64,000 bases of DNA from Macrococcus hajekii (lineage in GTDB: Bacteria > Bacillota > Bacilli > Staphylococcales > Staphylococcaceae), in assembly GCF_004359505.1 (NCBI RefSeq), contig NZ_SCWE01000003.1, positions 62,001 to 126,000 of the forward strand, read 5' to 3'. A model generated the notes under the pieces. That model ran no database searches, was not told the DNA's origin, and saw only the letters and a program-made list of their open reading frames with translations. This document shows positions 8,200 through 17,285 of this stretch, one piece after another; position 1 is the stretch's first letter, and the number at the start of each line of letters is the position of its first letter. The position numbers and the translations under genes were made by a program.

Positions 8200-9147
8200 A
8201 TGAGAAAAACACTCTCTCAACCTACGTACTATCACCATGTAGAACATTTAAAAGAACAGCAAGGTTCAAAGAAAACATTATGGGCTTCCTTAATCATCAC
8301 ATTGTTCTTCACTTTAGTAGAGTTTGTAGGCGGACTGCTTTCAAATTCGCTGGCCTTACTATCTGATTCTGCACATATGCTCAGTGATGTGCTGGCGCTT
8401 GGATTGTCCATGATTGCCATCTATTTCGCTGCAAAGGCCCCTACTGCCCGTTATACATTCGGCTATTTAAGGCTTGAAATTCTAGCAGCTTTATTAAACG
8501 GACTTGCACTTATCGTTATTGCCATTGGTATTTGTTACGAAGGTATTATGCGTATCATTCAGCCGCAGACTGTAGACGTTAAATTGATGCTGACTATTTC
8601 TGTAATTGGTCTTATCGTCAATATCATTCTGACTATCATTCTGGCCCGTTCTCTCAAAGGTGAGGATAACATCAATGTACAGAGCGCCCTGTGGCACTTT
8701 ATCGGGGATCTGCTGAATTCAGTAGGAGTGATTGTGGCAGTTGTCATCATCTACTTCACTCAGTGGGTACTGATTGATCCGATTCTCAGCATCCTCATCT
8801 CACTGATTATTCTGCGCGGTGGCTACAAAATTGTGAAAAACGCGTGGGATATTCTGATGGCTAAAGTACCTGACGAACTGGATACTGATGATATTATTGC
8901 CCGTATGAAAGAACATCCCAATGTACTGGATGTTCATGAGTTTCATTTATCCGCTATCACAACTGGTCACTACACTCTCTCCGCGCATGTTGTCGTCGAT
9001 AATAAAGGAGATGCTGAGAACTATCAGGTCATCAATGATATCGCCGCTATGCTGAAAGATGATTATAAACTTGATCATACTACCTTACAGATTGAACACT
9101 TGCAGGCCAACCATCTCGATGATCCATACTTCGAACAAATAAAATAA
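8200..9147 (+). CDS. Cation diffusion facilitator, zinc/cobalt efflux type (CzcD/CzrB-like)
   Basis: Inner-membrane divalent-cation/proton antiporter. Six hydrophobic segments are followed by a cytosolic domain of about 100 residues. The transport site is visible as DSAHMLSD (D56, H59, D63) in the second helix and HFIGD (H166, D170) in the fifth; the histidine-plus-aspartate combination is that of zinc-transporting members. The C-terminal domain has VLDVHEFHLSAITTGH, typical of the metal-sensing ferredoxin-like fold. Good AAGGAG site. Unlike the S. aureus czrAB pair, no ArsR-type repressor gene is adjacent; the upstream repeats may serve as control sites. Confidence 0.93.
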   Translation: MRKTLSQPTYYHHVEHLKEQQGSKKTLWASLIITLFFTLVEFVGGLLSNSLALLSDSAHMLSDVLALGLSMIAIYFAAKAPTARYTFGYLRLEILAALLNGLALIVIAIGICYEGIMRIIQPQTVDVKLMLTISVIGLIVNIILTIILARSLKGEDNINVQSALWHFIGDLLNSVGVIVAVVIIYFTQWVLIDPILSILISLIILRGGYKIVKNAWDILMAKVPDELDTDDIIARMKEHPNVLDVHEFHLSAITTGHYTLSAHVVVDNKGDAENYQVINDIAAMLKDDYKLDHTTLQIEHLQANHLDDPYFEQIK

Positions 9148-9180
9148 GAGCCAGAGGGCATATGCCCTCCGGCTCTTATT
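9143..9180. terminator. Bidirectional terminator between the efflux gene and the His-rich lipoprotein
   Basis: AATAAGAGCC (9143-9152) pairs with GGCTCTTATT (9171-9180), and the interior GAGGGCA/TGCCCTC forms a second stem block. The hairpin contains the stop codons of both convergent genes. Confidence 0.9.
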
Positions 9181-9898
9181 TTATTGTGAATATCGAATCA
9201 TTATGAACATGGAAACCGTCTTTACTTTCTGCGTGCGCTGTCACTTCATATTTGCCTTGCTGTTCGAATGTTTCTGTTCCTTCGTACTGGCCATCATGAG
9301 TTTCTTTTAAATCTACCCATTTCACTGTGCCATCCGGCTGTTTAACTTCAAGCCTTGTCATCAAGTCTTTTTTGGCTTGTCCGTCCTTATCCTCTACATG
9401 AATCATCAAGTTCACTTCTTTATTTTTTTCTGCAGTGATAGGCATAATATGTACTGAACCCTCATGATGGTGCTCATGTTCATGTGTCGCTGCCTTTGTA
9501 TCCCCAATCACAATCGTTTTATCCGGCATTGTATGCTGATTTTTAGCTGTCACGTGACTGATGACTTTGTAGCTGTCATCTTCATTAAAGATATAAGGCA
9601 ATGAATAGACCCCTTCTTTTGATTCTTTCACCATTTTTTTGACGGAGTGATCACTTTCTCCATCTTTGATGATTTCAAACATCACTTCATCTGCATCATC
9701 AATCGCTTTGCCGCCCTGAGTCACTTTAGCCTGCAAATTAACTTTCTCGCCCACTTTTCCTTTCTCAGGAACTGTCAGATCTACCTTAACAGGTTGAACG
9801 GATTCCTCTGCTGATGCTTTTTCATTCTGTTTTTCCTGAGTCTGTCCACAGGCTGCAAGTGTCAGACCTGCTGTTAAGATAAGTGCTAGTTTTTTCAT
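9176..9898 (-). CDS. His-rich lipoprotein with two FixH/YtkA-like domains
   Basis: Begins MKKLALILTAGLTLAACGQ, a lipoprotein signal with lipobox LAAC and lipidated C17. Two beta-rich domains of about 90 residues each (about 35-132 and 150-240) look alike and resemble YtkA/FixH-type domains. They are joined by a linker with histidines at 139, 141, 143, 144, 145 and 150, a likely metal-binding tail. The 240-residue protein should sit on the outer face of the membrane. It is convergent with the cation efflux gene and divergent from the Zur-controlled GTPase gene, so a role in zinc or copper handling is a fair inference. No specific function known. Confidence 0.8.
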   Translation of the reverse strand: MKKLALILTAGLTLAACGQTQEKQNEKASAEESVQPVKVDLTVPEKGKVGEKVNLQAKVTQGGKAIDDADEVMFEIIKDGESDHSVKKMVKESKEGVYSLPYIFNEDDSYKVISHVTAKNQHTMPDKTIVIGDTKAATHEHEHHHEGSVHIMPITAEKNKEVNLMIHVEDKDGQAKKDLMTRLEVKQPDGTVKWVDLKETHDGQYEGTETFEQQGKYEVTAHAESKDGFHVHNDSIFTIK

Positions 9899-10031
9899 AT
9901 GTATGCTCCTTCTGTCTCCTCGATATAAGTTCTATTATCTGGATTACACTTTTATTAATCAATGGCGAAATCGTGACAAAATTCTGAATGGATGGCAGAG
10001 TTTTCATTTTTGACATATTTAAATTTCCAGC

Positions 10032-10081
10032 TTTACAAATTCTTATTTATCTAGTAATATTATAAAACGTAATAATTACGT
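10032..10081 (+). promoter_or_regulatory. Zur box and promoter of the COG0523 GTPase-rpmG unit
   Basis: ACGTAATAATTACGT at 10067-10081 is a perfect 7-1-7 palindrome and matches the Firmicute Zur consensus TCGTAATnATTACGA at 13 of 15 positions. A -35 TTTACA (10032-10037) and -10 TAATAT (10055-10060) are spaced 17 bases apart, putting the transcription start on the box, as expected for zinc-dependent repression. Confidence 0.88.
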
Positions 10082-10097
10082 ATTGGGGGTTTGTAAA

Positions 10098-11294
10098 ATG
10101 AAAGTACCTATTACGGTGCTAAGCGGCTTTCTTGGTGCCGGTAAAACAACGCTCCTTAATCATATCCTGAGCAATCAGCAGGATAAGCGCATCGGTGTGC
10201 TCGTCAATGATATGAGTGAAGTGAATATAGATGCTGAACTTGCTGTCATGAGTCGCAGTGATGAGAAAATGATTCAGCTGCAGAACGGTTGTATCTGCTG
10301 TACATTACGCGAGGATCTGCTGATTGAGATTAATCGTCTTGTCAGTGAAAATGACCTTGATTATATCGTCATTGAATCGACGGGTATTTCTGAGCCTCTT
10401 CCCGTGGCTCAGACACTGACTTTGGAAGATGAGGTACTCGGCATACATCTCGCTGATAAAACAGTTCTGGATACAATGGTGACAGTCGTCGATGCGCATC
10501 AGTTCTGGGATGATTTCGCGTCTGGTGATTCTCTAGTAGACCGTCAGATGGGTAATGATCAGAGCGACGAACGCGAAATCATTGATCTGCTGATCGATCA
10601 GATAGAGTTCTCAAACGTCATCCTGCTCAACAAAGTCGATATGATTGATAAGGAAGGTGTCCAGGAACTGAAAGCATTGCTTAAACAGTTAAATCCTGAC
10701 GCACAAGTTTATGAGACAGTGAATTCCGAGATTAATCTGGACTATATCCTGAATACTCACCTTTTCGATCTTGAAAAGGCCAGTCAGAGTGCGGGCTGGA
10801 TTAAGGAACTGAACGAGGAACATGTACCGGAGACAGAGGAATATGGCATCGCTTCTTTCGTCTATAGAAGACAGCGACCATTCCATGCTGAACGCTTCAG
10901 GAGCTGGCTTGAGGATTTCCCGCTGACTGTCGTCCGGGCGAAAGGCTTCTACTGGCTTGCTACGCGTAATGATATGTGCGGACTGATGTCTCAGGCAGGC
11001 AGCTCCATCCAGCTGCAAGGTGCAGGAGAATGGATTGCCACTTACAGTCCTGAAGAAATAGCAGAAGAAATGAAGGAAGATCCAGCACTGAATTCTCGTT
11101 GGGATGAGACATACGGTGACCGCCAGACAGAGCTGGTCTTTATCGGTATTGATATGGATAAGGAATTAATTACACAGTCCCTTGATGCCGCACTGCTCAC
11201 TGATGAAGAGATGAAGATGGACTGGTCTACAATGGCTGACCCATTACCTGCCTACATAGTAGCTGAAACAGAGGCAGATATTATTTTAAATTAA
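10098..11294 (+). CDS. COG0523 metallochaperone GTPase (ZagA/YciC-like)
   Basis: GTP-binding protein of the CobW family; the Zur-controlled members act in zinc homeostasis and help keep zinc-dependent enzymes supplied under limitation. Start 10098 is set by GGGGG eight bases upstream. The 398 residues match B. subtilis YciC (ZagA) in length. Visible motifs: Walker [10 protein letters not shown] at 10-18, the metal site CICC at 65-68, ESTG at 93-96, NKVD at 178-181, then a CobW C-terminal domain (about 270-390). The perfect Zur box at its transcription start and the downstream L33 paralogue strongly support the zinc role. Confidence 0.92.
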   Translation: MKVPITVLSGFLGAGKTTLLNHILSNQQDKRIGVLVNDMSEVNIDAELAVMSRSDEKMIQLQNGCICCTLREDLLIEINRLVSENDLDYIVIESTGISEPLPVAQTLTLEDEVLGIHLADKTVLDTMVTVVDAHQFWDDFASGDSLVDRQMGNDQSDEREIIDLLIDQIEFSNVILLNKVDMIDKEGVQELKALLKQLNPDAQVYETVNSEINLDYILNTHLFDLEKASQSAGWIKELNEEHVPETEEYGIASFVYRRQRPFHAERFRSWLEDFPLTVVRAKGFYWLATRNDMCGLMSQAGSSIQLQGAGEWIATYSPEEIAEEMKEDPALNSRWDETYGDRQTELVFIGIDMDKELITQSLDAALLTDEEMKMDWSTMADPLPAYIVAETEADIILN

Positions 11295-11315
11295 ACTAAA
11301 AGGAGAATGAATATA

Positions 11316-11465
11316 ATGAGAGTAAATGTCACTTTAGCTTGTACAGAATGTGGAGACCGTAACTATATCACTAAGAAAAATAAACGTAACAATCCTGAGC
11401 GTATTGAACTGATGAAATACTGTCCAAGACTTAAAAAATATACATTGCACAGAGAAACAAAATAA
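11316..11465 (+). CDS. rpmG: 50S ribosomal protein L33, paralogue lacking the fourth zinc cysteine
   Basis: A 49-residue protein, [20 protein letters not shown] and so on. The zinc ribbon of L33 needs two CxxC pairs; here C9/C12 and C36 are present but the fourth position is leucine (CPRL, residue 39). It follows the Zur-controlled GTPase by 21 bases with a good AAAGGAG site and no promoter in between, so it should be induced with it when zinc is scarce. This fits the known scheme in which zinc-independent ribosomal protein copies replace zinc-binding ones and spare zinc. Similar three-cysteine L33 forms exist in staphylococci, so loss of zinc binding is likely but unproven. Confidence 0.9.
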   Translation: MRVNVTLACTECGDRNYITKKNKRNNPERIELMKYCPRLKKYTLHRETK

Positions 11466-11470
11466 TAACC

Positions 11471-11495
11471 AGACATCATCACGATGTCTTTTTTT
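11471..11495 (+). terminator. Terminator of the Zur-controlled GTPase-rpmG unit
   Basis: AGACATC (11471-11477) pairs with GATGTCT (11483-11489), followed by seven T residues. It separates rpmG from the flavoprotein gene. Confidence 0.88.
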
Positions 11496-11510
11496 AATGG
11501 AGGCTTATAT

Positions 11511-12602
11511 ATGAAGACTTTAATTGTTGGCGGCGGTATACACGGCGTGACTATCGCCTTAAAATTACTGAATGCGGGATATGAGGACTTCGCAATTATG
11601 GATCCAGCTGACTTAACCGGTCAGTGGCAGAAGTTGACGACTAAAATCAATATGGGGCATTTACGTTCTCCTGTTGTTCACCATATCCATCCTGATCCGT
11701 ATGACTTAAAACGCTATGCCAAAAAAGAAGATTACAGTCAGCCATTCAGTGGCTATTATCAGCGGCCGCAGCTCGAGATGTTCAACAATCATATGAATAA
11801 TCTGATTAAAGAATATCAACTTGAAAATTATCATATACGTGAAAAAGCCGTCTCTATAGAACCCGGCTACATTATCAATGGTAAGCATCAGGCTGAGCAG
11901 CTGATACTGGCGACAGGCATCAATCATCTACACTATATACCTGAGTTTATGGCAGATGTCGCCCACTACCAGCATCTCTTCGATTCAAGTCAGCCACTTG
12001 CGTCCGACATAGATGTTGTCATCGGTGGTGGCATTACTGCTTGTCATGCTGTCAGAGAACTCACTAAAAAGCGTCACGTTACACTCATCATGAGGCATGC
12101 CATCAGGACACATGAACTCGATTCTGATCCCGGCTGGCTCGGTCCACGCAATATGTCAGCATTCAATAAAATAGATGACTATAAAGAGCGCCGCAGTATC
12201 ATTAAAGAAGCACGTCACCGCGGCTCGATGCCTGCCCACTTAAAGCAGTCGCTTAAATTTCTCGAAAGTGAAGGCAGAGTGACGCTTATTAAGGGTGAAG
12301 TCGCCTCAGCAGATCATCAATATCTCTATTTAACAGATGGACGCGTTATTCCTTATCAATCTATCGCTCTTGCGACAGGCTGTGAACAAGCTATCGCGAA
12401 AGACCCACTTGTCTCACAGATCATTCAGACATTTAACCCGCCACTCGCCCCATGCGGTTATCCGATTGTCACGCACGACCTGGAATGGTTTGATCATGTC
12501 TATGTCTCAGGCCCACTGGCAGAACTGGAACTCGGACCCGTGTCACGCAATATCATCGGCGGACGAAAGGCATCCGCACGTATCTGTCAGGCCATCAGTT
12601 AA
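11511..12602 (+). CDS. FAD/NAD(P)-binding oxidoreductase, unknown substrate
   Basis: Start 11511 is set by TGGAGG nine bases upstream; the open frame from 11484 runs through the preceding terminator. The 363-residue protein opens with a dinucleotide-binding motif, VGGGIHGVTIA (GxGxxG at 7-12), has an ATG motif in LILATGINHL (about 131-140), and a second Rossmann motif IGGGITACHA at 171-180 for NAD(P)H. This two-domain layout is that of flavin monooxygenase or SidA/CzcO-like oxidoreductases. Substrate not identifiable. It sits beyond the terminator of the Zur unit and I see no Zur box of its own. Confidence 0.82.
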   Translation: MKTLIVGGGIHGVTIALKLLNAGYEDFAIMDPADLTGQWQKLTTKINMGHLRSPVVHHIHPDPYDLKRYAKKEDYSQPFSGYYQRPQLEMFNNHMNNLIKEYQLENYHIREKAVSIEPGYIINGKHQAEQLILATGINHLHYIPEFMADVAHYQHLFDSSQPLASDIDVVIGGGITACHAVRELTKKRHVTLIMRHAIRTHELDSDPGWLGPRNMSAFNKIDDYKERRSIIKEARHRGSMPAHLKQSLKFLESEGRVTLIKGEVASADHQYLYLTDGRVIPYQSIALATGCEQAIAKDPLVSQIIQTFNPPLAPCGYPIVTHDLEWFDHVYVSGPLAELELGPVSRNIIGGRKASARICQAIS

Positions 12603-12606
12603 AGCA

Positions 12607-12635
12607 AAAAAAAAAGACCTCTGAGGTCTTTTTTT
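12607..12635. terminator. Bidirectional terminator between the flavoprotein gene and nrdF
   Basis: A-rich arm and GACC (12616-12619) pair with GGTC (12625-12628) and a T run; both strands end in T tracts, and the genes on either side converge on it. Confidence 0.85.
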
Positions 12636-13599
12636 AGTTGAAGATGAAATCTTCGTCTGTCAATGCTTCTACATTTAATGCGAGCACATAGCCATCACCT
12701 TTGACACTAAAGAAGTCATGGTTCTTCGTGCTTGTATTGAGGGCATTTTCAATAATCGGATTGAAGCCACGCTCTTCAAAATAAGGTTCGAAACCAAGAT
12801 TCGCGAGTGCTTTATTGCCGTTATACTGTACATAATTCAGCACATCTTCAGTAAGTCCGACCCTATCATAAAGTGAGCGTGTATATGATTCCTCGTTGCG
12901 GTATAAGTCATCGAGCATCGCATACATCTCTTTATCCGCTCTCAGTTTATCATCATCTGATAATTCGTTTCTCAGACTCTGTGCATCAAGACCTGTGAAG
13001 ACACCGTGGATTGACTCATCCAGTAATATTTTGCGGATGATTTCTCCTGATGTCGTCATCTGTCCTTGTCCTGCCAAGTAGAGTGGGTAATAGAAGCCAC
13101 TATAGAAGAGGAAGGTTTCAAGAAAGACGGACGCGACGCGTGCCATATACTGGTCATAGATACTAGCTTCTTTAGTCCAAAGTTTATGATACTTCTCTAA
13201 AATACGGTCTGCTTTATACGTTAGATGTGGTTCATTCGGCACCCATTCATTCAACAGCTCGTCTGTTTCATTTGTCGGCAGTAATGTCGTAAAGATATGG
13301 GAATAACTTTTCGCATGGATATTCTCCATCATGCCCATAAATGAGTAGACAGCTTTTTTACGAAGGTCTGTTGTATGCATCATGATAAGCGGCATTCCGT
13401 CATCGGCCTGTTGTGTATCCAGACCGGTCAGACCTGCCAGTGCGTGATTAAATGTATATTTCTCATCTTCAGTCAGCTCTTTCCAGCTGGCGATATCTTT
13501 TGATACTTTGAATTCTGTCTCCACCCACATCTGTGAGATATTCTGGCGCCAGAACATATTGGTCATGTCTTCCTGCGTATTCCAGTTAACTGCTTTCAT
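12634..13599 (-). CDS. nrdF: Class Ib ribonucleotide reductase beta subunit
   Basis: Small radical-bearing subunit of the aerobic class Ib ribonucleotide reductase, which makes deoxyribonucleotides. All ligands of the dimanganese/diiron site are present: D61, E92, H95, E161, E195 and H198, with the radical tyrosine Y99 in HAKSYSHIF. Spacing agrees with E. coli NrdF. Length 321 is normal. It lies 25 bases downstream of nrdE in an nrdI-nrdE-nrdF operon. Confidence 0.97.
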   Translation of the reverse strand: MKAVNWNTQEDMTNMFWRQNISQMWVETEFKVSKDIASWKELTEDEKYTFNHALAGLTGLDTQQADDGMPLIMMHTTDLRKKAVYSFMGMMENIHAKSYSHIFTTLLPTNETDELLNEWVPNEPHLTYKADRILEKYHKLWTKEASIYDQYMARVASVFLETFLFYSGFYYPLYLAGQGQMTTSGEIIRKILLDESIHGVFTGLDAQSLRNELSDDDKLRADKEMYAMLDDLYRNEESYTRSLYDRVGLTEDVLNYVQYNGNKALANLGFEPYFEERGFNPIIENALNTSTKNHDFFSVKGDGYVLALNVEALTDEDFIFN

Positions 13600-13624
13600 C
13601 TTAACCCATCCTTGCTTTAATTAA

Positions 13625-15730
13625 TTAAATCGCACAGCTCGTACATTCTTCAACGCTGAGTAATTTATTACGTGTATAGTAAAGTGATTTCAGTCCTTTA
13701 TGGTGTGCGTAGACATATAGACGTGACAGTTCACGTGTTGAGATCTCCGAGTTCACAAACAGAATCGTTGAGATACCTTGGTCGATATGCTGCTGAATCA
13801 CGGCGACCAGATCGATCAGTTTCATCTGATCCGTACTGAATGCTGATTTATAGAACCACATTGTCTCAGGAGACAGGAACGGCATCGGATAGAATGTCTC
13901 AGCATTTCCGTAAGTACGACGTTCAATCTGATCAACAATCGGCATCACTGAACTTGTCGCATTCTGCACATATGAAATGCTTTGTGTCGGCGCAATCGCA
14001 AGACGATAAGCATGGAACAGACCATGTTCTTTTACTTTGTCGCTTAAGTCCTGCCAGTCTTCTTCGTTCGGGATGTGAATGTTGTCAAATAAAGCTAGAA
14101 CCTTATCTGATTTCGGTGCAAAACTTTCATTGATATAACGCTCAAAATACTTGCCTGATTTGTAATCAGATTTGTCGAAGTCAGCATATACTTCCTGACG
14201 CTCCTTAGCAATTTCCATCGAACGCTCAATAGAATAGAAGTTCAGCATCATAAAGAATGTATTCACAAAATCTTTTGCTTCATCTGATTCATAGGCAATC
14301 TTATTCTTCGCTAAATAACCATGCAGATTCATGACACCGAGACCGACTGAATGAAGCTCACGGTTTGCCTTTGCTACACCTGGTGCATTTTTGATATCCG
14401 CTTCATCACTGACTGTCGTCAAAGCATCCATACCGATATGTACAGATTCTTTTACTTTACCTGATTCCATCACATTGACGATATTGAGCGAACCTAAGTT
14501 ACAGGAAATATCACGTTTAATTTCATCTTCAGTGCCATAATCATTAATAACAGATGTCTCCTGTAACTGGAAGATTTCCGTACAAAGGTTACTCATCTTA
14601 ATCTGACCGATATCACTGTTCGCGTGCACTTTATTGGCATTATCTTTAAACATCAAATAAGGATAACCTGACTGCAGCTGTGTCTGTGCAATCGTGTTCA
14701 ACATTTCACGCGCATCTTTTGATTTCTTCATGATATTCGGATTTTTAATCATTTCATCATACATCTCATCCAGATTAATATCATCTAATGTCTGACCATA
14801 CTCCGCCTCAACTGTATGAGGTGCGAACATGTAGAAATCTTTCCCTTCTTTCGCCAGATCGAAGAACTTAGAAGGTACAATCAGACCTGTCGAGATAGTT
14901 GACAGACGTAAGTCTTCATCCGCATTCACTTTCTTCGTATCTAAAAATTCAAGTACATCGTAATGGAAAATATTTAGATATACTGCACCGGCACCCGGAC
15001 GCTGACCTAATTGATCGGCGTAACTGAAGCCCCCTTCAAGTGCTTTAGCAACAGGTAAGACACCCTTAGCGACACCTTTAATACCTTTAATCGCTTCACC
15101 ACGAGCGCGTAGTTTAGATAAATTGATCGCAACACCGCCACCAATTTTAGATAATTGTTTAGCTGTAGAATCGATATAGTTGATTGAATTGAGTGAATCA
15201 TCGACTTCAAGCAGGAAACATGACACAAGTTCACCTCGACGTGCACGCCCCGCATTTAGGAATGTGGGTGTGGCAGGCTGATAACGCTGTTCAACCATTG
15301 CATTGATCAGTTCTTTAGCTTTTTCTGCATCCCCTTTAGCCAGATAAAGACTGACAATCACGACATGCTGCTTATAGTCTTCTAAATATTGCTTCTTATC
15401 GTTCGTCTTCAATGAATAATCTTTGAAGAATTTACTTGCTGACATATAACTCGCAAATTGAAAAGGCAGTTCTTCAGCAGAAGCGATAATTTCAGTCAGT
15501 GCTTCTTCTGAGTAAACTTCAAATAAATTATAGTAAAAATGATGGTCTACTAAATAATGCAGACGCTCTAGTGGTGAATCAAAATGAATCGTCTTTGCTT
15601 CAACTTCTTCAAGGTAGACAGCAAGTGCTTCCTGGTCTTTCTCAATATCAAAGAAACCATCCGCACGGCGCTTTGTCACCTGGTTATTCAGTTCAATGTG
15701 ATTATACTGTTTGTCGTCTAAGACTTTCAT
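13625..15730 (-). CDS. nrdE: Class Ib ribonucleotide reductase alpha subunit
   Basis: Catalytic subunit, 701 residues. Active-site parts are visible: C171 in ELVSCFLLEV and C410 in ISCNLGS form the redox pair, and the N381-x-C383-x-E385 motif (SNLCTEI) gives the thiyl-radical cysteine. The C-terminal C696-TS-C699 tail (CTSCAI) relays electrons from a glutaredoxin-like donor (NrdH, not in this window). The ATG has AAAGGTGG upstream and overlaps the nrdI end by 29 bases. Confidence 0.97.
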   Translation of the reverse strand: MKVLDDKQYNHIELNNQVTKRRADGFFDIEKDQEALAVYLEEVEAKTIHFDSPLERLHYLVDHHFYYNLFEVYSEEALTEIIASAEELPFQFASYMSASKFFKDYSLKTNDKKQYLEDYKQHVVIVSLYLAKGDAEKAKELINAMVEQRYQPATPTFLNAGRARRGELVSCFLLEVDDSLNSINYIDSTAKQLSKIGGGVAINLSKLRARGEAIKGIKGVAKGVLPVAKALEGGFSYADQLGQRPGAGAVYLNIFHYDVLEFLDTKKVNADEDLRLSTISTGLIVPSKFFDLAKEGKDFYMFAPHTVEAEYGQTLDDINLDEMYDEMIKNPNIMKKSKDAREMLNTIAQTQLQSGYPYLMFKDNANKVHANSDIGQIKMSNLCTEIFQLQETSVINDYGTEDEIKRDISCNLGSLNIVNVMESGKVKESVHIGMDALTTVSDEADIKNAPGVAKANRELHSVGLGVMNLHGYLAKNKIAYESDEAKDFVNTFFMMLNFYSIERSMEIAKERQEVYADFDKSDYKSGKYFERYINESFAPKSDKVLALFDNIHIPNEEDWQDLSDKVKEHGLFHAYRLAIAPTQSISYVQNATSSVMPIVDQIERRTYGNAETFYPMPFLSPETMWFYKSAFSTDQMKLIDLVAVIQQHIDQGISTILFVNSEISTRELSRLYVYAHHKGLKSLYYTRNKLLSVEECTSCAI

Positions 15731-16079
15731 TCAATTCATCCACCTTTTCATTAAATAATTGTACATCGCTTGGGTTGCCATGAAGTTCGAACTTCATCAG
15801 CAAGGGTACATGATATTCTGCCGCAATCAAGTCACCTGATTTTGCAAAATTCTGCCCCCAGTTACGGTTCCCACTGCTCGCTACACCTGCTAAATAATAG
15901 GCGTGTCTGTTCAGAAAATGACGCACAGCATCCGGCACTTCTCCGAATCCTATTGTGCCTGTCACCATAATAAAAGGCTCATCGACTGTCTGTGTCTCAA
16001 GCAGTGACTCACCTTCAAACTTTGATTTCTGTAAGAAACGTCTCACATTGCCAGTGAGCGAATAGTAGATTATCTTCAC
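15702..16079 (-). CDS. nrdI: Flavodoxin-like NrdI, class Ib reductase activator
   Basis: FMN protein that supplies the oxidant for making the Mn(III)2-tyrosyl cofactor of NrdF. The GTG at 16079 is preferred to the GTG at 16088: it leaves a proper gap after GGAG and gives MKIIYYSLTGNVRRFL, the standard N terminus. Further motifs are VTGTIGFGEVPD and the flavin loop ASGNRNWGQNFA. About 125 residues. First gene of the nrd operon, directly downstream of two NrdR boxes. Confidence 0.95.
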   Translation of the reverse strand: MKIIYYSLTGNVRRFLQKSKFEGESLLETQTVDEPFIMVTGTIGFGEVPDAVRHFLNRHAYYLAGVASSGNRNWGQNFAKSGDLIAAEYHVPLLMKFELHGNPSDVQLFNEKVDELNESLRRQTV

Positions 16080-16130
16080 TTTTATCACTCCATATGTAAA
16101 AAAGCGTTTTCTTGACCATTAAAGAATAAA

Positions 16131-16208
16131 ACACAACATATTGTGTTTGAATTCACGTTAGACCACAAGATATATGAAATATTATAGCACGTTTGTTCGC
16201 CATTTCAA
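16131..16208 (-). promoter_or_regulatory. nrd operon promoter with two NrdR boxes
   Basis: On the minus strand, -35 TTGAAA (16208-16203) and -10 TATAAT (16186-16181) are 16 bases apart. Just downstream lie ATATATCTTGTGG (in 16177-16162) and ACACAATATGTTGTGT (16146-16131), both matching the NrdR box. Their centres are 31 bp apart, the three-turn spacing known for NrdR pairs. The placement over the start region predicts repression when ATP/dATP-loaded NrdR binds. Confidence 0.85.
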
Positions 16209-16236
16209 TCGATTATACCCATAAAAAAATATATTT

Positions 16237-16263
16237 AGAATCTTGACTTTTAACTAAGATTCT
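16237..16263. repeat. Inverted repeat between the nrd and DMT transporter promoters
   Basis: AGAATCTT (16237-16244) and AAGATTCT (16256-16263) are exact reverse complements, extendable by a few bases with one mismatch. It includes a TTGACT. The rest of the non-coding stretch up to 16386 shows a possible extended -10 (TGTTAAAAT, ending at 16356) for the transporter gene and nothing else clear. Confidence 0.5.
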
Positions 16264-16386
16264 TAACTCGTTGCCCCACCTAGCTTTCAGAAATTATTAC
16301 ATTTTAGTGACACGGTAAATCAGATTTCTTCTCTAAAATAGGCAGTGTGTTAAAATGAATTATTCATTATAGAAAGGTTGTTAAAG

Positions 16387-17235
16387 ATGAACCATTTACA
16401 AAAAGGCATCTTTTCTCTTCTCATTGCTTCACTTGGCTTCAGTCTGATGGGTGCTTTTGTTAAACTGTCAGGTGACATTCCTGTCTTGCAGAAAACATTT
16501 TTCCGTAATTTGGTGGGCATGGTGATTCCTCTTTATTTTGTGTTCAAAAATAAAGAGAGACTCTTTGGTCAACTGAAAAATCAGCCACTGTTGATCGCAA
16601 GAAGCTCATTCGGGCTGTTAGGTGTTGTTTTGAATTACATTACAATTGATCGCATGGTGCTGAGTGACGCCGATATGCTGAATAAGCTCAGTCCCTTCTT
16701 TACTATCTTACTCTGTGCACTCTTTCTTAAAGAAAGAATTCGCAGCTATCAGGTTATCGCCATCATCATCGCCTTTTTAGGCTCACTCTTCATCATCAAA
16801 CCTAGTTTTTCGAGTGATATGACGATTGCGCTAATCGGCGTGGCAGGCGCCTTTTTCGCCGGCTGCGCTTATACAACATTACGCATCCTCGGACAGCGTG
16901 AGAAGTTCTATACGACTGTATTCTATTTTTCTTTCTTCTCAACAGTCGTACTCCTGCCGTTTGTTATTTTTCAATATGCACCGATGACGACGGCACAGAC
17001 AATTTATCTGCTTCTGTCCGGCATATTCGCAACGGTTGGACAATTCGGTATTACGATAGCTTATCAGTTTGCACCTGCAAAAGATATTTCCATCTTTTTC
17101 TATGCGACCGTCTTCTTCAGTGCAATCATCAGCTTTCTCTTATTCAGACAAGTGCCTGATATGATGAGTTTCCTCGGTTATATCATTGTCTTCAGTGCCA
17201 GTTACTATATGTTCCAAAAAACAAAGCTTGAGTAA
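16387..17235 (+). CDS. EamA/DMT-superfamily transporter
   Basis: The 282-residue membrane protein shows about ten hydrophobic helices in two homologous halves, the EamA repeat layout. The N terminus is [23 protein letters not shown] 16387 has AGAAAGG at a suitable distance and is preferred to TTG 16378. Members move small metabolites, amino acids or drugs; the substrate cannot be read from the sequence. Probably a single-gene unit with the promoter just upstream. Confidence 0.85.
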   Translation: MNHLQKGIFSLLIASLGFSLMGAFVKLSGDIPVLQKTFFRNLVGMVIPLYFVFKNKERLFGQLKNQPLLIARSSFGLLGVVLNYITIDRMVLSDADMLNKLSPFFTILLCALFLKERIRSYQVIAIIIAFLGSLFIIKPSFSSDMTIALIGVAGAFFAGCAYTTLRILGQREKFYTTVFYFSFFSTVVLLPFVIFQYAPMTTAQTIYLLLSGIFATVGQFGITIAYQFAPAKDISIFFYATVFFSAIISFLLFRQVPDMMSFLGYIIVFSASYYMFQKTKLE

Positions 17236-17285
17236 TCCATCACTTTGTAGTAGTATCAGAACGATTAAAAAAAGGAGGCATTATT

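Noticed and set aside
13840-14133. Plus-strand frame of 97 codons inside nrdE
   Set aside because: Antisense to a highly conserved catalytic subunit gene; no initiation signals.
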